From the NCBI GenBank assembly GCA_036023115.1, contig JAYKKT010000041.1:3435501-3499500 (forward strand): a stretch of DNA of 64,000 nucleotides. The letters are read 5' to 3'. This DNA comes from Brasenia schreberi (lineage: Eukaryota > Streptophyta > Magnoliopsida > Nymphaeales > Cabombaceae). The notes under the pieces are model-generated. The model was not told where the DNA came from. It worked only from the letters and a program-made list of their open reading frames with translations, and searched no databases. This document shows, piece after piece, positions 1 to 13,300 of this stretch. Positions within the stretch are counted from its first letter, which is position 1. Each line of letters begins with the position of its first letter. The position numbers and the translations under genes are program-made.

Positions 1-435
1 CATCTGAAACTTACAATGATTTTATGAGCTGCAAAATATCAAAGTTATGGATTCAAAGAGTTTCGAGATCTTTTGTAGGATATAACATATACTATTATTT
101 GTGCTAGGATCCAGTAGTGATGTCATACTCTTATGTTCTATTGATCTGGCAATGTTCCTGGTCTTTAAATGTGTTTGGTGACAGAGATTATTTTGTGCAA
201 AGGCATACAGTATGGAGTCAAGAATCCAATCAGATTGAGTAATAAGAAACCAATTATTCGTTCATTCAAGCTGCTTTATATTGAATACAACTACAATAGC
301 AAGTACACAACTTTATATTAAAGCAAAACATATAAATGGTAAACAACTAGTAATTTCATCATAATACACAAATCAATCTTCATTATCCGGACCCATTTAT
401 CCGTGAGTTACAAATTTTTTTTTTGGCCATGCCTC

Positions 436-452
436 ACCGACACGGTGTCGGT
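436..452. repeat. 17-bp palindrome in a GTGTCG-rich repeat
   Basis: ACCGACACGGTGTCGGT is a perfect palindrome around a central base. It lies in a GC-rich patch (430-480) made of GTGTCG/CGACAC words, unlike the AT-rich surroundings. It looks like a piece of a dispersed plant repeat; no boundaries are visible. Confidence 0.5.
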
Positions 453-507
453 GTCGCACCAGTGTCGGGGTCGACACTCCACCCCTTAGAAGTGTCTGTG
501 TGACTTA

Positions 508-552
508 GTCTGACCCACCTAGTGCGGGAAAAGGCTTGGTTGTTGTTGATGA
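508..552 (+). mobile_element. Short relic of an RTE-LINE 3' tail
   Basis: The stretch resembles the terminal ~45 nt of the full-length LINE at 22414-25643: a degraded 'gaccc..tagt.cgggaaaaggctt' core followed by GTTGTTGTTG. A second, weaker relic lies at about 2023-2060. No target duplication was found for either. Confidence 0.45.
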
Positions 553-730
553 TAGATGGGTTTTGCTTTATTATTGATGATTTTTTTTATCTAACTCCTG
601 TGCTAGCTACACTAAGCTTGTATTTTGTCCTCTGAGTTCTTTGTTGCTGCTTTGATTTTGTTGAGTGGCATTTGATTTTTTTATTCAGAAGTTATTTTGA
701 CATAATTGCTTAAACTGTTTCTTTTGATAG

Positions 731-3700
731 GGGAACTTTAGTAGCTTTTGTTATCCCATGGCTAAGCAACCTGGTTCTTCAACATTCTAGCGTTCTGATG
801 TCCCAAGAATCCTCGCTGCAGGCACTGAATTCCTTATACCAGGTGCAGCTCTTAATTATTAGAACTTCATTTTCTTTTGTACAAAAGTACTTTAGGATCA
901 GAATAATGTTTGGATTTGAAAACTCATTATAAAAAACTAGCTAGCAGAGCTTTCTCTCCTGTTCTTCTCACTTTTGAGCAACAGTTATTTGAGGCCCATT
1001 TGTTAGTTACACTGGAGAAATGCTCAGTCTGCAAGTGAGCAATGACAGGTTTTACCTTTATGGTGACACTTCTTTCAACATGCAGAAGGTTAGGATTTCC
1101 CATAACCCAGCCCTAGCTGCATGGAGTACTGCTAAGAGGCCATGTGTGGCCTTTATTTGGTTCCCCTCTTACTTTCATGCATCAAACTAAGGTTCCTTTT
1201 TGTTCTCCTTTAATTTGAAACTTGACATTGTTCAATGGCTCTTCCGCTGAGCTCCTTGGAGTAAATTATGTGATCCTTTCTTCTGTATGCCAAGACTATC
1301 CTGACAGCTAAAAAACATTTGATAAAGTGTGCATAAGTGGAATAGCCATACCGCCACCACTATTTTATGTGTTGTAGTATGGTTTTTGTAGCACTTGTAC
1401 CGGAAACATTTGTAGCGATGGCTATATTCGTTCAGACTCTACCTGTATTGGTAACTGTCTAATGGGATTTTGGTTTTGCTTGAGAAAACTTTTTTTCTTT
1501 ACTTTCTTCTTTTTGGGGAAGTTAAACTGTGAAAACATGAACAACGAAAACCAAATGGTTTTTAGTTTTATGTTATATTTTGTGAACAATGAAAATGAAG
1601 ACATGAAGTTCATAGATTCTTTCTTTGGTTATTAGATCACTAAAAAACTTCCCTTCTTATGGAAAATACTGTAAATATATGGCATACTAAGTATCAGCTT
1701 TGTCATACCCTTTCTATTCCAATGACTAAATGTTCTATATTTACTGTGCAGATCATTGAGTCAAGAACATCAAACTTTGCAGCAGCCCTCAAACTATCTA
1801 CTTGTTTGGATCTTTTAGAGGTGTGTATGGATCATATAACATGTTCCAGCAATGCTCATATCTTATTTGCTAAGGGACACGAGCGCCACAAAATAATGGG
1901 GTCTTGCTGCCTTTCCCCCGATATATCTGTTTATGTCATCATTGCTCATTGAGTACTATCTGGAAGTGAGCGGAATCATCTAAATACAATAATTATGTCC
2001 ATGCATTAAAAACTGTCAAAGTGCAGCCAACCCCACTTGTGTGGGAACAGGCTTTGTTTTGATTATGGTTTTGGATTGAACTGTGAAGGTGGCTGCAGAG
2101 GCGAGATGCCAAGGTTATGTTGTGCAGGCTTTTGAAAATGTCACGGAAGGCAAGAACACCTTTCCAGAGATGGAGGGTCTCAAAAATTGGAGAAATGTCT
2201 CGGTTGGGTTCCAGTTACTGGTGAATATGTGTGCATTTATCATAATAGGCTCAGTCTAAGGCAGTTTTGAAAGATCATGCGTTGCACGAATAGGTTTGTC
2301 ATAAAACTTTGGAATTTGTAACTCCGTGTTGCTTTGCACCTGTGACCTTGACTGTTTGAACTTTGCAGTCAGAGATTTGTAGCAGGAGTCTTCTATTCTT
2401 ACTTTTCCTTGGAGTACTTTCTATGATAATAGGTGTATTGATACAAGTACCTTGGTCTAAAAGGTCATTTTTGTTCTGTAAGGTCTTTCATGTTGGAAGG
2501 CTCCTAGAGTAGTTAAAAAGTGGGTGAGAACGAGCTGTAAGAAAGTGGTTCCACTTCTTAACAAGGGACAATGCATCTTGACCGCATGAACTCTTTGCAG
2601 TCATAATATTTGTAGTGGGGACTCGTAAGTCCCCATTTATCTTCTTTCTTGGAGTATTTATGGTGATCACAAGATGTATTAACAAAACAAGCTTGGTCTA
2701 AAAGGTCTTTTTTGTTTGGCAACTGTTGAAAGGGCTCCTGGAGTATGCAAAAATGGTTCAGAAGAAGCTTTAAGAAACCAATCCACTTCTTAACAAGAAT
2801 AAATGCTGACAAACTTTTGAAGGGACTCGTGACAATGCATTATCTCATACTTTCAGCTTGCGGTCTGCTGCTCACAAACTCAACCGTTTTGGCAAACGTC
2901 CTTTATCTCATGAGTTAGTGGGTGGAAAGATGTAAAATTAGCAGGTGATCCTTGGCAGATTCAGACCACTCACTCTCACTGGCCAGTTCTTCCAAGATGA
3001 TTACAAAGTTATGCTCTAGAAACCTATACCTACTGTGCCTTTGGGGAGTAAAAGTATAAGAATCTGTACTTACTAGCTATGCTAACTGTCCTGTTTGCTC
3101 TAATCAAAATAATGTTCATTTTGTTTCAATTTGGAGGCAGCCTGTGATTCTGCAAGGTGAGACTTCCTGGTTCATTGCATCAAGGAAATGGGGATGGCAA
3201 GTTGTCATGGAGATGGAAGACATCATTTGTCTTGGTGTCTTAGAATAGATCTTGGGAAAAGCTAGAAATTTGTAATGTACCTTAGTTTTGCAACAAGGTG
3301 ACCCTGTTTTCACTGCTTAATGTTGGTTGCTGCTGAACAAATGTACTCATGAATAAGGCTGTGGGAGGGAAATCTGTAGATCTCTTTCAGGGAATATCTT
3401 TCTATTCCATGTTTCATGGACGCTGCTGCTTCTATTTGTTATGGGACTGGCTACAAATGAGATGAGAAATTGTAGTTTTCTGTGTTGAGGACACAATGGT
3501 GCCTGAGTGCATCTTTCAGTACCACATGAATTGTCTTTTTTTGAAGTACCTTTGAAGGCATCTACCGGCTAGCATCTCTAGAGAAGCATTGGGCTCGCCG
3601 GAGAATCCTGGTCATAAAAGCTCACGATCATGGTATCTGGGCCATATGGTTTGTCCTAACAGGCTTTCCCATGTTATATGGTACTTACTGGAGAAATGCG

Positions 3701-4876
3701 AAGAGCGAACTCGAGAAGATCTTGCTTTTGTTTCTATGAAGTTCTTTGATGCTGATTAAAAGATATATCCTGTGAATGGGAACAAAGTGACTCTTTCAAC
3801 TCATTTAAGTGCTCTTAGACGCAGCAAATGGTCTTTCAATGAGTTTTCTGATGATAGAGAGATGGCAGCAGCTTTCAGTAGAAACCATAGCATTATAGTT
3901 CATAAACAGATCCTGTGTCTCGTAGTTCCCTCTATTATGGAACTATCAAGATGAAAAATACCCAAGAGTTTCGAAAAGATTGATTAATGAAACTAGAAAA
4001 TGCAGGTACTTGATTCTTGATTGGATGCATTGATGGATACTGACCGCGTTATGTAACTTATCCAGCCTTAATATTAGTCGTTTGTATTTCTAGTTGCTCG
4101 CTGAATCGGAGAGTTTGGGACTTTGCCTTCAGAAGAAACATGACATCAGAGGAATGTGCGAAGGTTCCCCATTATTTAGTTGTCCAACAGTTGGGCTACT
4201 GTCTGGAAATTATGCTATTTGTTCTTTAGTAACTTCTAGTTACTTTTTTCCCCTACTGTTAACCTCTATTATAATCCAAAAGGTCCTGATTAAAGTTCAT
4301 GACAGAATTGAATGCTATGTGGAAACGAAAAGGGATGATGCTCCGAAGAATTGAATGCTATCTGCCTTTATGATTGCTAAAGCCTCTTTCCCTGACAGTA
4401 ACTCCCCGGGTTAACTGTTTTTACTTTATCGGGCAAAGAGTAAAGAACTCCAGGTGAAAGGCTACTGAGAATATGAATGTGAGAGATGGGATTTCCCATC
4501 AATGGTTGAAGAAAGATAGCAGCAGGTCTCATTTGGAAAATTAGTTCTCCATCTTTTTTGAATTAGAAAGATGATCTTACCACGCTGATCTTGTGTATTC
4601 TTGCATATAGATTTTTTGCGAAGATATTGTTTTTTTCTATTATTTCTATTATTTCTATCCTTTTGTCTTTCCTTTTCACACTTAATGAAAGCATTGTCTT
4701 CGAGCGGAAAAACGCTAATTGTATTTGCTGTTTCTTGTCAGGTATCTGATGATGCAGAATTTCAATCCAGCATGGCCCCGGCTGTTGTATATGAAGATCA
4801 AGACGATACCGATGGAGAATTAACAGAGGCAATGGACACTGATGATGACGATGATCATGATGAAGGTGAGGAGTGA
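731..4876 (+). CDS. Unidentified multi-exon gene (internal and 3' exons, acidic C-terminus)
   Basis: I do not recognise this protein. Three clean, phase-0-ended exons with AG/GT borders are visible: 731-842 (37 codons, GTLVAFVIPWLSNLV...), 1752-1820 (23 codons, IIESRTSNFAAALKLS...) and 2089-2220 (44 codons, VAAEARCQGYVVQAFEN...). Further protein-like stretches follow at about 2870-3240, 3550-3960 and 4094-4163. The likely last exon is 4742-4876, with acceptor CAG before 4742. It encodes 44 residues ending in an Asp/Glu-rich tail (TEAMDTDDDDDHDEGEE) and a TGA. Between 2870 and 3960 the reading frame is interrupted, and phases do not connect all pieces, so it may be a decaying gene or I may have missed exons. 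A related copy of the 3110-4350 part lies at 28490-31870. The 5' end is probably outside the window. Splice borders are seen; that they form one gene is inference. Confidence 0.45.
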
Positions 4877-4884
4877 AGGGGCGT

Positions 4885-5590
4885 TCCTCTAATTGAAGCT
4901 TAGTGACTGGCCGGCAAACTAGCCGAGCTGCTCTTGGTTCAGCTCAGTTTGGCTCGTATGGAGCTCGTCCGTGCAGTTCATGATCTAATGCAAACTGAAC
5001 ACAACCTACCTTAGGTTTTACGAGCCGAACAAGAGCAGTGCACATTCGGTTCTGTTCGGCTTGGATAAACAAGTTTAAGTTACATAATGAAATGATGGTC
5101 ATTAAATTATTAATGTATGTCTGTTTTGTAATTAATATTATCATTGAGAGGAAGATGATCAAACTTATAAAAACGGGGAACCTAGATTTGGTGCAAGAGG
5201 TATCATATATGCACTGGTGCAACAAATTTACACCATTCAATCAAAATGATTGGATAGTTAAGGTTAAGAAACAAAAAGTTGTTTTGTGAATTTCAAAAAA
5301 CACCTTTTAATTTGAAAAGAAAGTACATTATGTACTTTTAGCCTTTTGAATTTTAAATCATGCACTAATGACATTAACGATGCATGGTGCCCTAAATGCC
5401 AATTCCTGTTAAAAAGACAACCGATATTAACAGCGAAAAGGGTTCTTTTTTGTATATTTTTTTCCTTTTTTAACATAGTTGTGGTCTCTTTTCGCCTTCC
5501 AGCGAACATTTTGAGGACGGCATTGATGAACAATATTGTGGAAACAAACTGGCTCATAAGTATGACGAGCCCTCCACATAGGGATGGCAA
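4885..5590 (-). repeat. Dispersed repeat, inverted relative of 31990-32420
   Basis: The reverse complement of about 5300-5560 aligns with 32150-32420: 'ttcatca.cgcc', 'caaaatgtt', a 'ccacaactatgttaaaaaa' run, then 'ggaattggcattt' and 'aaattcaaaa'. The outer part is rich in 'gagctcg/cggctcg' words. There is no coding capacity. It is probably a non-autonomous DNA element; termini and target duplication were not resolved. Confidence 0.5.
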
Positions 5591-5625
5591 TTGGGTGGGG
5601 CACCCGCCCTGCCTCACTTCATCTT
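5579..5625 (+). repeat. hAT-like element end (GGGATGGCAAT...GGTGGG)
   Basis: A GGGATGGCAATTGGGTGGGG start with GC-rich sequence behind it matches a common end of plant hAT-like non-autonomous elements. A similar start is at 37260 (GGGATGGCAATGAGGTGGG). The opposite end was not found for either copy. Confidence 0.35.
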
Positions 5626-5639
5626 ACTTGTGTTTATTA

Positions 5640-6640
5640 GAAAAAAGAAGTCAATTAATATTATATACTTAAAAATATAATATATTCTTTATAGCATTTT
5701 ATATTATTAAATTAGAAGTTATTATATGTATATACATTTATATTTATATAAAGAGTATATACGCATGCAATAAGCTTCCTCTTTGTCCTCCCCTTTCCCC
5801 CTTCTCTTTCCCCACTTCTTGACATCGGATGCCTTAACATGAGTAAGAATGAAGAGGCTGGTGAGGTGGATTGATTATGAAAGTTGATGTGATAAATGGG
5901 ATGCATAATCATCCTCTTGGGTTGTATTTAGAAAGACATATGTTTGTTGGTAGATTGATTGATGCTAAACTGAAATTGACAAAAAGTAATTATTGTAGAA
6001 GCAAACACTAACACAGTTGAAGCCTAGCGATGACTTAAATGTTGGCACAACCAAACATACTATAATACAAGGTTGAAGATAAAGTGAGAAGAAACGGCTT
6101 GTCATACAATTTTTATACAACCCTTATATGAAATGGATCATCATATGGCATCAAAGAATCTTAGAGACAGAATATGCGTGAGTTGCACATTCACATAGGT
6201 TACCATATGCCCATGAGATATTCATTGTGTTAAAAGCATGTCAACTGATACAATTATCATCCATTGATCTATTATAGAGAAAGCTCAATATGAAGAATGA
6301 ACAGTATGATATAATTGATGAAGAAGATGCAAAATTGAGAGAGAAAGTTCAATTAGAGGAAAATTTTCAACAGTTAAAAACCATCTTGTTCGAGATGAAC
6401 ATAAGGAACTAATTAAGGAGTATACGTAGAGGAGTGTTTCTTAGGGTAAATCTTCTTCCACACAAAGTATTTTGATCTTAGGCCATTGTAGTCACGGTCG
6501 AGAACATAGGGTGTCTCTAGGATATAGGTCTTCTTCGTCATAAGGTAGTGTTTGGTCATTGATTATTATTGGTTCCATATTGACTAAGTATGAGATTTTA
6601 TATAGCGATGAGATATCTTGGTTTATAATATCATATATTG
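5640..6640. other. No gene seen; AT-rich repeat-like DNA
   Basis: No long open frame or splice-bounded exon is convincing here. The 6300-6600 part may be the upstream continuation of the MULE-type relic that follows, because short protein-like pieces occur between stops. Confidence 0.5.
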
Positions 6641-6649
6641 ACAAATAGG

Positions 6650-6960
6650 TTGATGTTATGGGAGATGATAACTATGGATACCGAGTCATTGGAGAGTTTT
6701 TGGACAAGGAGAGACATATTGGGCCGAGATTCATAGAAAATGTTTATGAAAGTATGCACACATCATGATGTATACTCTCGAGTTTTTATAGAAGAAGATA
6801 GTGTTTAGAGCTTCTCCATATAGACCCGATCAATGGATGTGTATGCCCGATATGGGTTGGATAATTGCTATGCTGTGGAACATTGCATTAGTATTGCTTT
6901 CATGAACATAAGTTCCTTCCATTAATTTTTAATGGATATCATCCACTAGTATGTGACATA
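6650..6960 (+). pseudogene. Relic of a MULE-associated OTU-type domain
   Basis: Between stops the frame reads MGDDNYGYRVIGEFL, then a DPINGCVCPI/DMGWIIA-like stretch and a FLPLIFNG-like stretch. This order (GDGNCGYRVIA..., a P..RWM.MPDMGHIIA segment, then TFLPL) is typical of the OTU-like domain found with plant Mutator-like transposases and FAR1-related proteins. The catalytic-type Cys of the D-G-N-C motif is Tyr here and stops break the frame. It is dead. Confidence 0.45.
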
Positions 6961-7759
6961 TGGTATAATATATTATAATGAATCAAGGAGATACTTTTTA
7001 TTAAAATATATAGTACTTCAACTTCTATTTTGTATTATAGTTTGTTGCATGTATAACTTGTGTTGTATTTTTTATAATTGTATGTGGTCGATGGATCCCC
7101 ATGTCACCTATCTGTTCAGCGCGGGAACAAAATGTGTTGTGATGTATCATCCTGTCTATGTACTAATGAATATTTATTACTAGGAAGACTAAGAGATTTA
7201 TATTTTTCATTATATTGTTGACTAGTTTGTGTTTTTGTAATGATTCCATATTAACTCTTACGTATTTATTTGATTATGATTAGTATATGAATTCGATTCA
7301 AAATGGTTTTGATTAACTGAGTATGGAAAGAATAGTGAGAATTTAATTGAACATCTTAGAGAAAATAAAATTTCAATGCCATCATATCACATAAGTATAA
7401 TCTTCCTAATGTCATTGAATCAAATAAGTATAATATATACGTGATGTATATATGAGCAACACTACTCCTGAACATTCCTAAGCATCATGGAGTACCTAGA
7501 GAATCTACCTCTCAAGGCGAAAATCTTAGGTATTTGCTTTGTGCTTTTCATGAAGAGAAGAAGAAAGGTAAGAGAGAAGAGGGAGAGCTTATCGATGGTG
7601 ATGATGATGATGGGTGTCAATGGTGACAATGATGGGAGGATAGGTGGTAGTGGGAGAAGCCAGGAAAGAGAGGAGAAAGAAGAGTAAGTGTTTGCAGTGA
7701 GGGCAGGAACTATCATAGGTGTGAAAATATCAATACGAGAATTACTATTTGAACTATCC

Positions 7760-9850
7760 AAATTACTATGCAAACACCCTTTTCCCCATGATTTCCAAAA
7801 ACTCCCTCACTCATTTTCAAAAATTCTTTTGTTACCCCTATCCTCTCTTGTGATTTCTCTCTCCATTACTACAAGCTTTCTTCCTCTTTTCTTTTTCTCT
7901 AATTGATGGTTGATTACCTTGTTCTATAATTAGATAATGCATAGAATCTCATCGGAGTTTCGTCACCTTTTCTTGCAAAAAACTAAGAAGAGGAAGGAAA
8001 GAAAAAGAAAAAGAAATTAAAAAGAATTTTACATGTTTGATTCAATGAGATATTTTGTATTCTTTAAAGATATGTTCATGGATTCAATCGTATTTTACTT
8101 TTTTGTGTGTATTTGATGACATCGATTTGATATCAGTGGAAGTCACCATGAGTTTGGTAGAGACATTGCTGAGCCACGTACCCCTAGTTAGAGAGACATG
8201 ATGGAGTCACATCTCCTCATTTAGAGAGATGTAGTTCAATCACATCTCTAGATGTGTTTCAACCACATCTATCTAGATAGAGAGATGCAGTTCAACCACG
8301 TCTCTCTAGATGACTCGAGTGTGATGATTAAATGAACAAAGAGAAAGAATAAAATTCGATGAAAAACTTATAATAACCATTTTTTTCATGTCTAGTCAAC
8401 AACCTAATCTCAAATAATATAATGGAATTTTCTTTTTTCTTTTGTGATTTGATGAGAATGTTGTTGATTATTTTTACAATTCGTTAGTTTGTCGGTTGTT
8501 CGATTCGTTTGTTTACTTTTTCGAATATCAAATATAAATCAGAAATACCTGAAATGTGTGAAAATGAGACTTCAAATGATCATTAACAACTTAAAGAAGT
8601 CAGAATATGTCGAAAACGATACACATGCACTTCTTTTACTATACACATACCCTTTTACTACTTTTCCAAATTACTCTTAGTCATTTTTGTAATTATAAAA
8701 ATACCCTCTAGCTAGAAAACATGATCTTCTCTCTCTCGATGCATGGATATGCTTCCAACCCTCATTTTCAGCCATTTTTTCTTCCATTGTTTGCTCTTCA
8801 TTTCATTTCAACTATCTATTACACGATCTACAACTATTGTCAACAAACAAATGGATCAAAATCTATAAAAAGAATTAAAAAATAGAGAATCAAAAGAAAG
8901 AAAAAAGAAAGAGGGAAACGAAGAAAAAGAGGATAAAAAGCCAATTCAAAAGTGGATTCATCGATTTATGCTATTGATTTGGTTTTGGTTTTTCTCATTT
9001 TTAGTTGTTTTGGTTGATTTCTAGACCAGAATTGCAAATAAAAAACTAGGACATCCAAATAGAAGAGACGCACCTGACGCGCATCCCTTACTTTTTTTAT
9101 TTTTTATGTTTCTTGATTCTTTTTTTTTTCATTCTTATGGTTGTTGCTTTTGTATTATAAAGTTAAGTCTCTTCTTTTTATTGATTTCGTTTTTAGTATC
9201 ATTTTTTATTGTTTTTGAATTTTCTTTTCCCTTCTTTGTTTTATTTATTTTTTCAACGAAATTCATTAGAATATGCATTGAGCTATGAAGAAGATAATAA
9301 TGCAAAGTAGAACCTCACCAGAGCAAAAAGATCCAACCAAATATACTTTTGTTGAAATTGGGTGGGGAGGAGAGATTGAGTGGGAGATGAGAGATTGGGT
9401 GTGAGGGAAGAGTTGAGAGTATCTGGTGAGAGAGGAGAGAGAAATGTTGGGATGGAATGTGAGAAAAAACACTATAAGAATTGATACATGCACACTCCTT
9501 TTTGTGGTTTTTCTTAAAATATCTCTGGCCATTTTTTGTATTATGAAAATGCCCTTCAACGAGTAAACAAGACTTTATCTCTCCTTATGTAGGAATCCGT
9601 TTCCAACCCTCAATTTTAGCCTTTCTTCCTTCCATTATCCACTCCCTAACTCATTTAAACTACCATTTATCAATCTACAATTATTTTCATTAAAAGAACA
9701 AATCGAAATCAATCTAAAATAAAAAAATGAAGAATCAAACGAAGGAAAAACATTGATTTGGTTTTAGTTTTTCTATTTTTTAGTTGTTTTGGTTGATTTC
9801 TAGATCATAATTGAAAATAAAAAACTAGGACATCCCTACGAAAGAGATGC
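7760..9850. repeat. Two or more copies of an unclassified AT-rich repeat
   Basis: About 8620-9050 and 9480-9830 are diverged direct copies. Both run from 'acatgcac..ctttt', through 'ccaaccctca.ttt.agcc' and 'gattgatttggtttt', to 'ttggttgatttctaga.ca.aattg.aaataaaaaactaggacatcc'. A shorter related part lies near 7760-7900 and another full relative at 47320-47810. Between 8190 and 8320 short 'agagagatg.agttcaa.cacgtctct' units recur. There is no protein coding capacity. The class is unknown. Confidence 0.5.
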
Positions 9851-10199
9851 AGCTGAGGTAAGTCTCCTTCAAAGAGATAGATGCACGTCGATCATGTCTC
9901 TTCCATTGGGATGTCCTGATTTGTATGTTTTTTTCTTTTCTCCTTTTAAATTTTTGTTTGTTATTCTTATGGTTGTTGTTTTCGTATTATTAAGTAATAT
10001 CTCTTCTTTTTATTGATTTCCTTTTTAGTTTTATTTTTTTTATTTGTTATTTTTGTTTTTCTTCTTGGTGTGAAAATAGCAACCCTCGTATGCTTTTAAA
10101 CCAGGAAGCCGATCAGTTTTAATTTGGATTCGAAATCAAACCCGATCCAAATCCACTCCAATAAAGGGAACTGGCAAAATCCGGACCCAACCCGTTCTC

Positions 10200-10392
10200 C
10201 TTCCTCCCTCGCCACTCTCTGTGATTTCTGAACGAGCGGCTTGCCGGCGAGCCGGGCCAGCTCCTCCCGGACTTCCATCCCTCCTCTGGTCTCCGATTCC
10301 GGCGGACCGCCTCCCGCCGGCCTCACTCTTCAGTCTTTCCCTCCTCAGGACCTGAACGTCTACCTCCTGCCATTCGGCCGTCCTATTCCTAG
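10200..10392 (+). promoter_or_regulatory. GC-rich candidate 5' UTR exon of the uL14m gene
   Basis: This is an abrupt GC- and pyrimidine-rich island in AT-rich DNA. It ends at 10392 in CTAG|GTGATT, a good plant donor, and lacks any plus-strand ATG. A pyrimidine-rich, ATG-free leader with a donor is what a noncoding first exon looks like, and the next plausible exon downstream is 14328-14401. The transcription start is not known, and the link to uL14m is inferred from position and strand only. The minus-strand reading of the island resembles no known protein. Confidence 0.35.
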
Positions 10393-10399
10393 GTGATTC

Positions 10400-13300
10400 T
10401 CTCTATAATGTGTGGATTTGGAAATTAGTTTTATTCTAATTCCTTAGTGGTTATCTTACTCTTTATCCTACCATTCTTAGTGTACCCTATATAATATTAA
10501 AGGTCTTACCAGGAGTATCTTACAGGCTAGCAGAAATTGAAGGAGAAGAACAATCGAGAAGCATAAGTGAAAAATATTTAAAGAAATATTATCCTTCAAG
10601 TTTGGAAGGTCAATTTATTCGATGACTTTGATGCTGCACCAAGTCTCATTCTACCACTCCCTTAAATCAGCATAATATTCCTGCACCTCTTCAACTATCT
10701 TAGTTAACAATTTTCCTCTCAATCTATAATAAACAGGCATAAACAGAGTGGAAGCATCGTAAAATCACCTAGTTAGTGGAAGATCTTCTGCTCATTCAAA
10801 TGTGCATGAGTCATAACAGCACGAATCCTAGGTTGAGAATTAGGAGTGGTTGCAGGAGATAAAAATAGACGAATATCAAAAGGGATAGATCCTCTAGAGC
10901 TTCTTTACATTCTGCGACTAATTCTTTTGGTGCTTATTCCATCTTCCATAAGCCTCTTTCCTCTACTTGTTGCCACTCTAAAAGTATAAGCTTTTGACTT
11001 TATACTGGGAATGGTATGTTGATCACCTTCTTCCACCTTCTTCCTTTTCTATTTTATCTCGTCTCCTCAGTTATGCTTTGTACCATTTGCTAACATTTCC
11101 ATTTAACAGCCGCATGAGCTTTTCTGGTTTTGCATAAGCAAGAAGCCACATTTTGATAGGTTCCTGCTAAATGATGCTTAAATTGAGAATTGCCACCACT
11201 TATATCTTTATCACAAAAATGTCACTGCACTTTTAATCTTCCACCAACCAGCTTGTACTATTGGCATGCAGGATCACTAGAATGTGCTTTCACCAGAGAA
11301 GACTCATCCCACCCCATTGTTACCGTGACAGAACTGAATCGGAAGTTCCAGTTTGGTCCAATTCATTTCATGCATGTTGTATAACAATCAAAGATATTTG
11401 GGTTCTATAGTGGTTTAGGTCAAATTAGATATGGTTGTGGCTTATACTCAATAGTCAATGGTACCGACAATGTAAAATTGTGGACCCATTGTTATAAATG
11501 CAGTGGATCTATCATTTTATAATGATCGAGTATCATATTCATTGAGTACATGCCGCATCATATATTTCTATCTATTCACTTGACCCAACTATGAAAGAAT
11601 TTGGAACTGGTCCAACTAAGGATCAAAAGGACATTTTTGACCGCTAGATAAGAATGAAGTCTTCTCAAAGTTATCCATTGATACGATGTGCTGTTGTTTC
11701 CATTCATTTCCTTCCCTTTCAAGATATGTTGTGGTCTTACAAACTTAGTGAATGCATCAACTTTAGGCCCACTTGTCATAACTCAACCTCTTTCTCTTTT
11801 GAACGAATTTCCCATCTTATCGTCCCCCTTTCTTCTTGTGCCACTTAAGAGCATTGACCTTTCCTAAGCACTTGTTTTGCCACTGTGAGTATTGGCTTCC
11901 TGAATAAGATACACTTGTAGTCTTTCTCTTGCTAGACTTCTTCACACTTGGGGCTGAAATGCTGATTGCTATTCTGCAGCTTATGCATTAAATGTCGCTT
12001 TACCTAACCTCAATATATATAGGGGATATGGCTTGTACTCAAAAGTATGGTACTTAATTATTATGAAATGGAGGACCCCATCACATAAGTGATCTGTATC
12101 ACCCCGCATCATACAATACGGGGCGATACATATCATATCGTAGAAAATCATGATATGATACACCTTAGTGTATCACGATAGGTATGTATCGGCCTATATC
12201 GTGCGATACAGGTATCGTACGATACGGGTGATACACTCTATTTTTATAAAAGAAAATCCTTTCTTATTTGAAATGGACATGAATTGAACTGATTCTTCTT
12301 TTTTTAGAGACATCTTACCTTACCAAGAATAATAATAAGAACCATAAAAATAAGCTATTTTCAAAGTTCTAAAAAATAGAAAAGGCAATTTATTTCAATA
12401 ACTTACCGATTATGATCCCTCCAACATTAGTAACTTACCAATTATCACCACGTCAAGCATTAACAAGTTGCATAATACAATTATCTTACCTTAAAATGTG
12501 ACCTCTCTAGAATAACAATAAGAACCATAAAAATAAGTAGTTTTCAAAGTTTTCTTTCCAAAGTTTTCAAGAATGAAACAAGCCATTGCATTAACCCACG
12601 GAGAGAAAAAGGAAAGGAAGACCCAAACTTCTTACTTGTCCTCGTGATAATAGGGCAGGTGCGAGAAACAAGAACGAGGCTTAAAAATGGAGCAGGGTAT
12701 TGGCATACTCAGCCGGATCCACCCATTATCATTGTAGCACAGCGAGTCTACTATGCAAATCTGATGCCACTGGATACTGGGCCTGTGGCGCTCACTCATA
12801 TCATAGACAATATGACATGATGAACCACTTCCCTATTTGTCTCTTCCCATATGGATTCTTGTAAAATCATCCTTTTCTCCATTCACATTGGGCCTCGCTT
12901 CCGAAGTTGTTTCAATCTCCCTCTCCCCATTCTGCAAACAATACTTCTATCCAGGTGATCTCTGTGTGTGTGCCGGTGAAAAAGAGGTGCCTCTGCTCAA
13001 ATTGAGCAGAAGCATTGTCCCCCCATCAAATGTCTGCATGGTCTCTGCTAGGGCTTGTTATTGCAAAGTGTTTCATTTGGAAATTGCCACAACCTCATCT
13101 ATGTTGCCACAAGTGCAAAATTAGAATGTGATGTTTGTATCTAGTAGTTGTTACTTAGTCAGTCATGCTGACAATGTTGAATAAAGATAAATATTTAGTT
13201 AGGTGTATCATTTGCATGATGAGTGCTCCTTTTAGTCAATCCTGTAGTTCAAAGTTTTCATTTTTTTCTAGTGTTGCCCAAATTAATAAGTATTTGATTT

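Noticed and set aside
9106..9288. 60-residue Phe-rich plus-strand open frame
   Set aside because: Low-complexity T-rich DNA in a repeat; no homology or context.
10096..10326. 76-residue minus-strand frame in the GC-rich island
   Set aside because: Unusual composition from GC richness; a plus-strand noncoding first exon ending in a good donor explains the island better.
11190..11384. Minus-strand reading with a GWDES motif resembling an ARF middle region
   Set aside because: Match limited to a few residues, with no neighbouring domain or splice structure.
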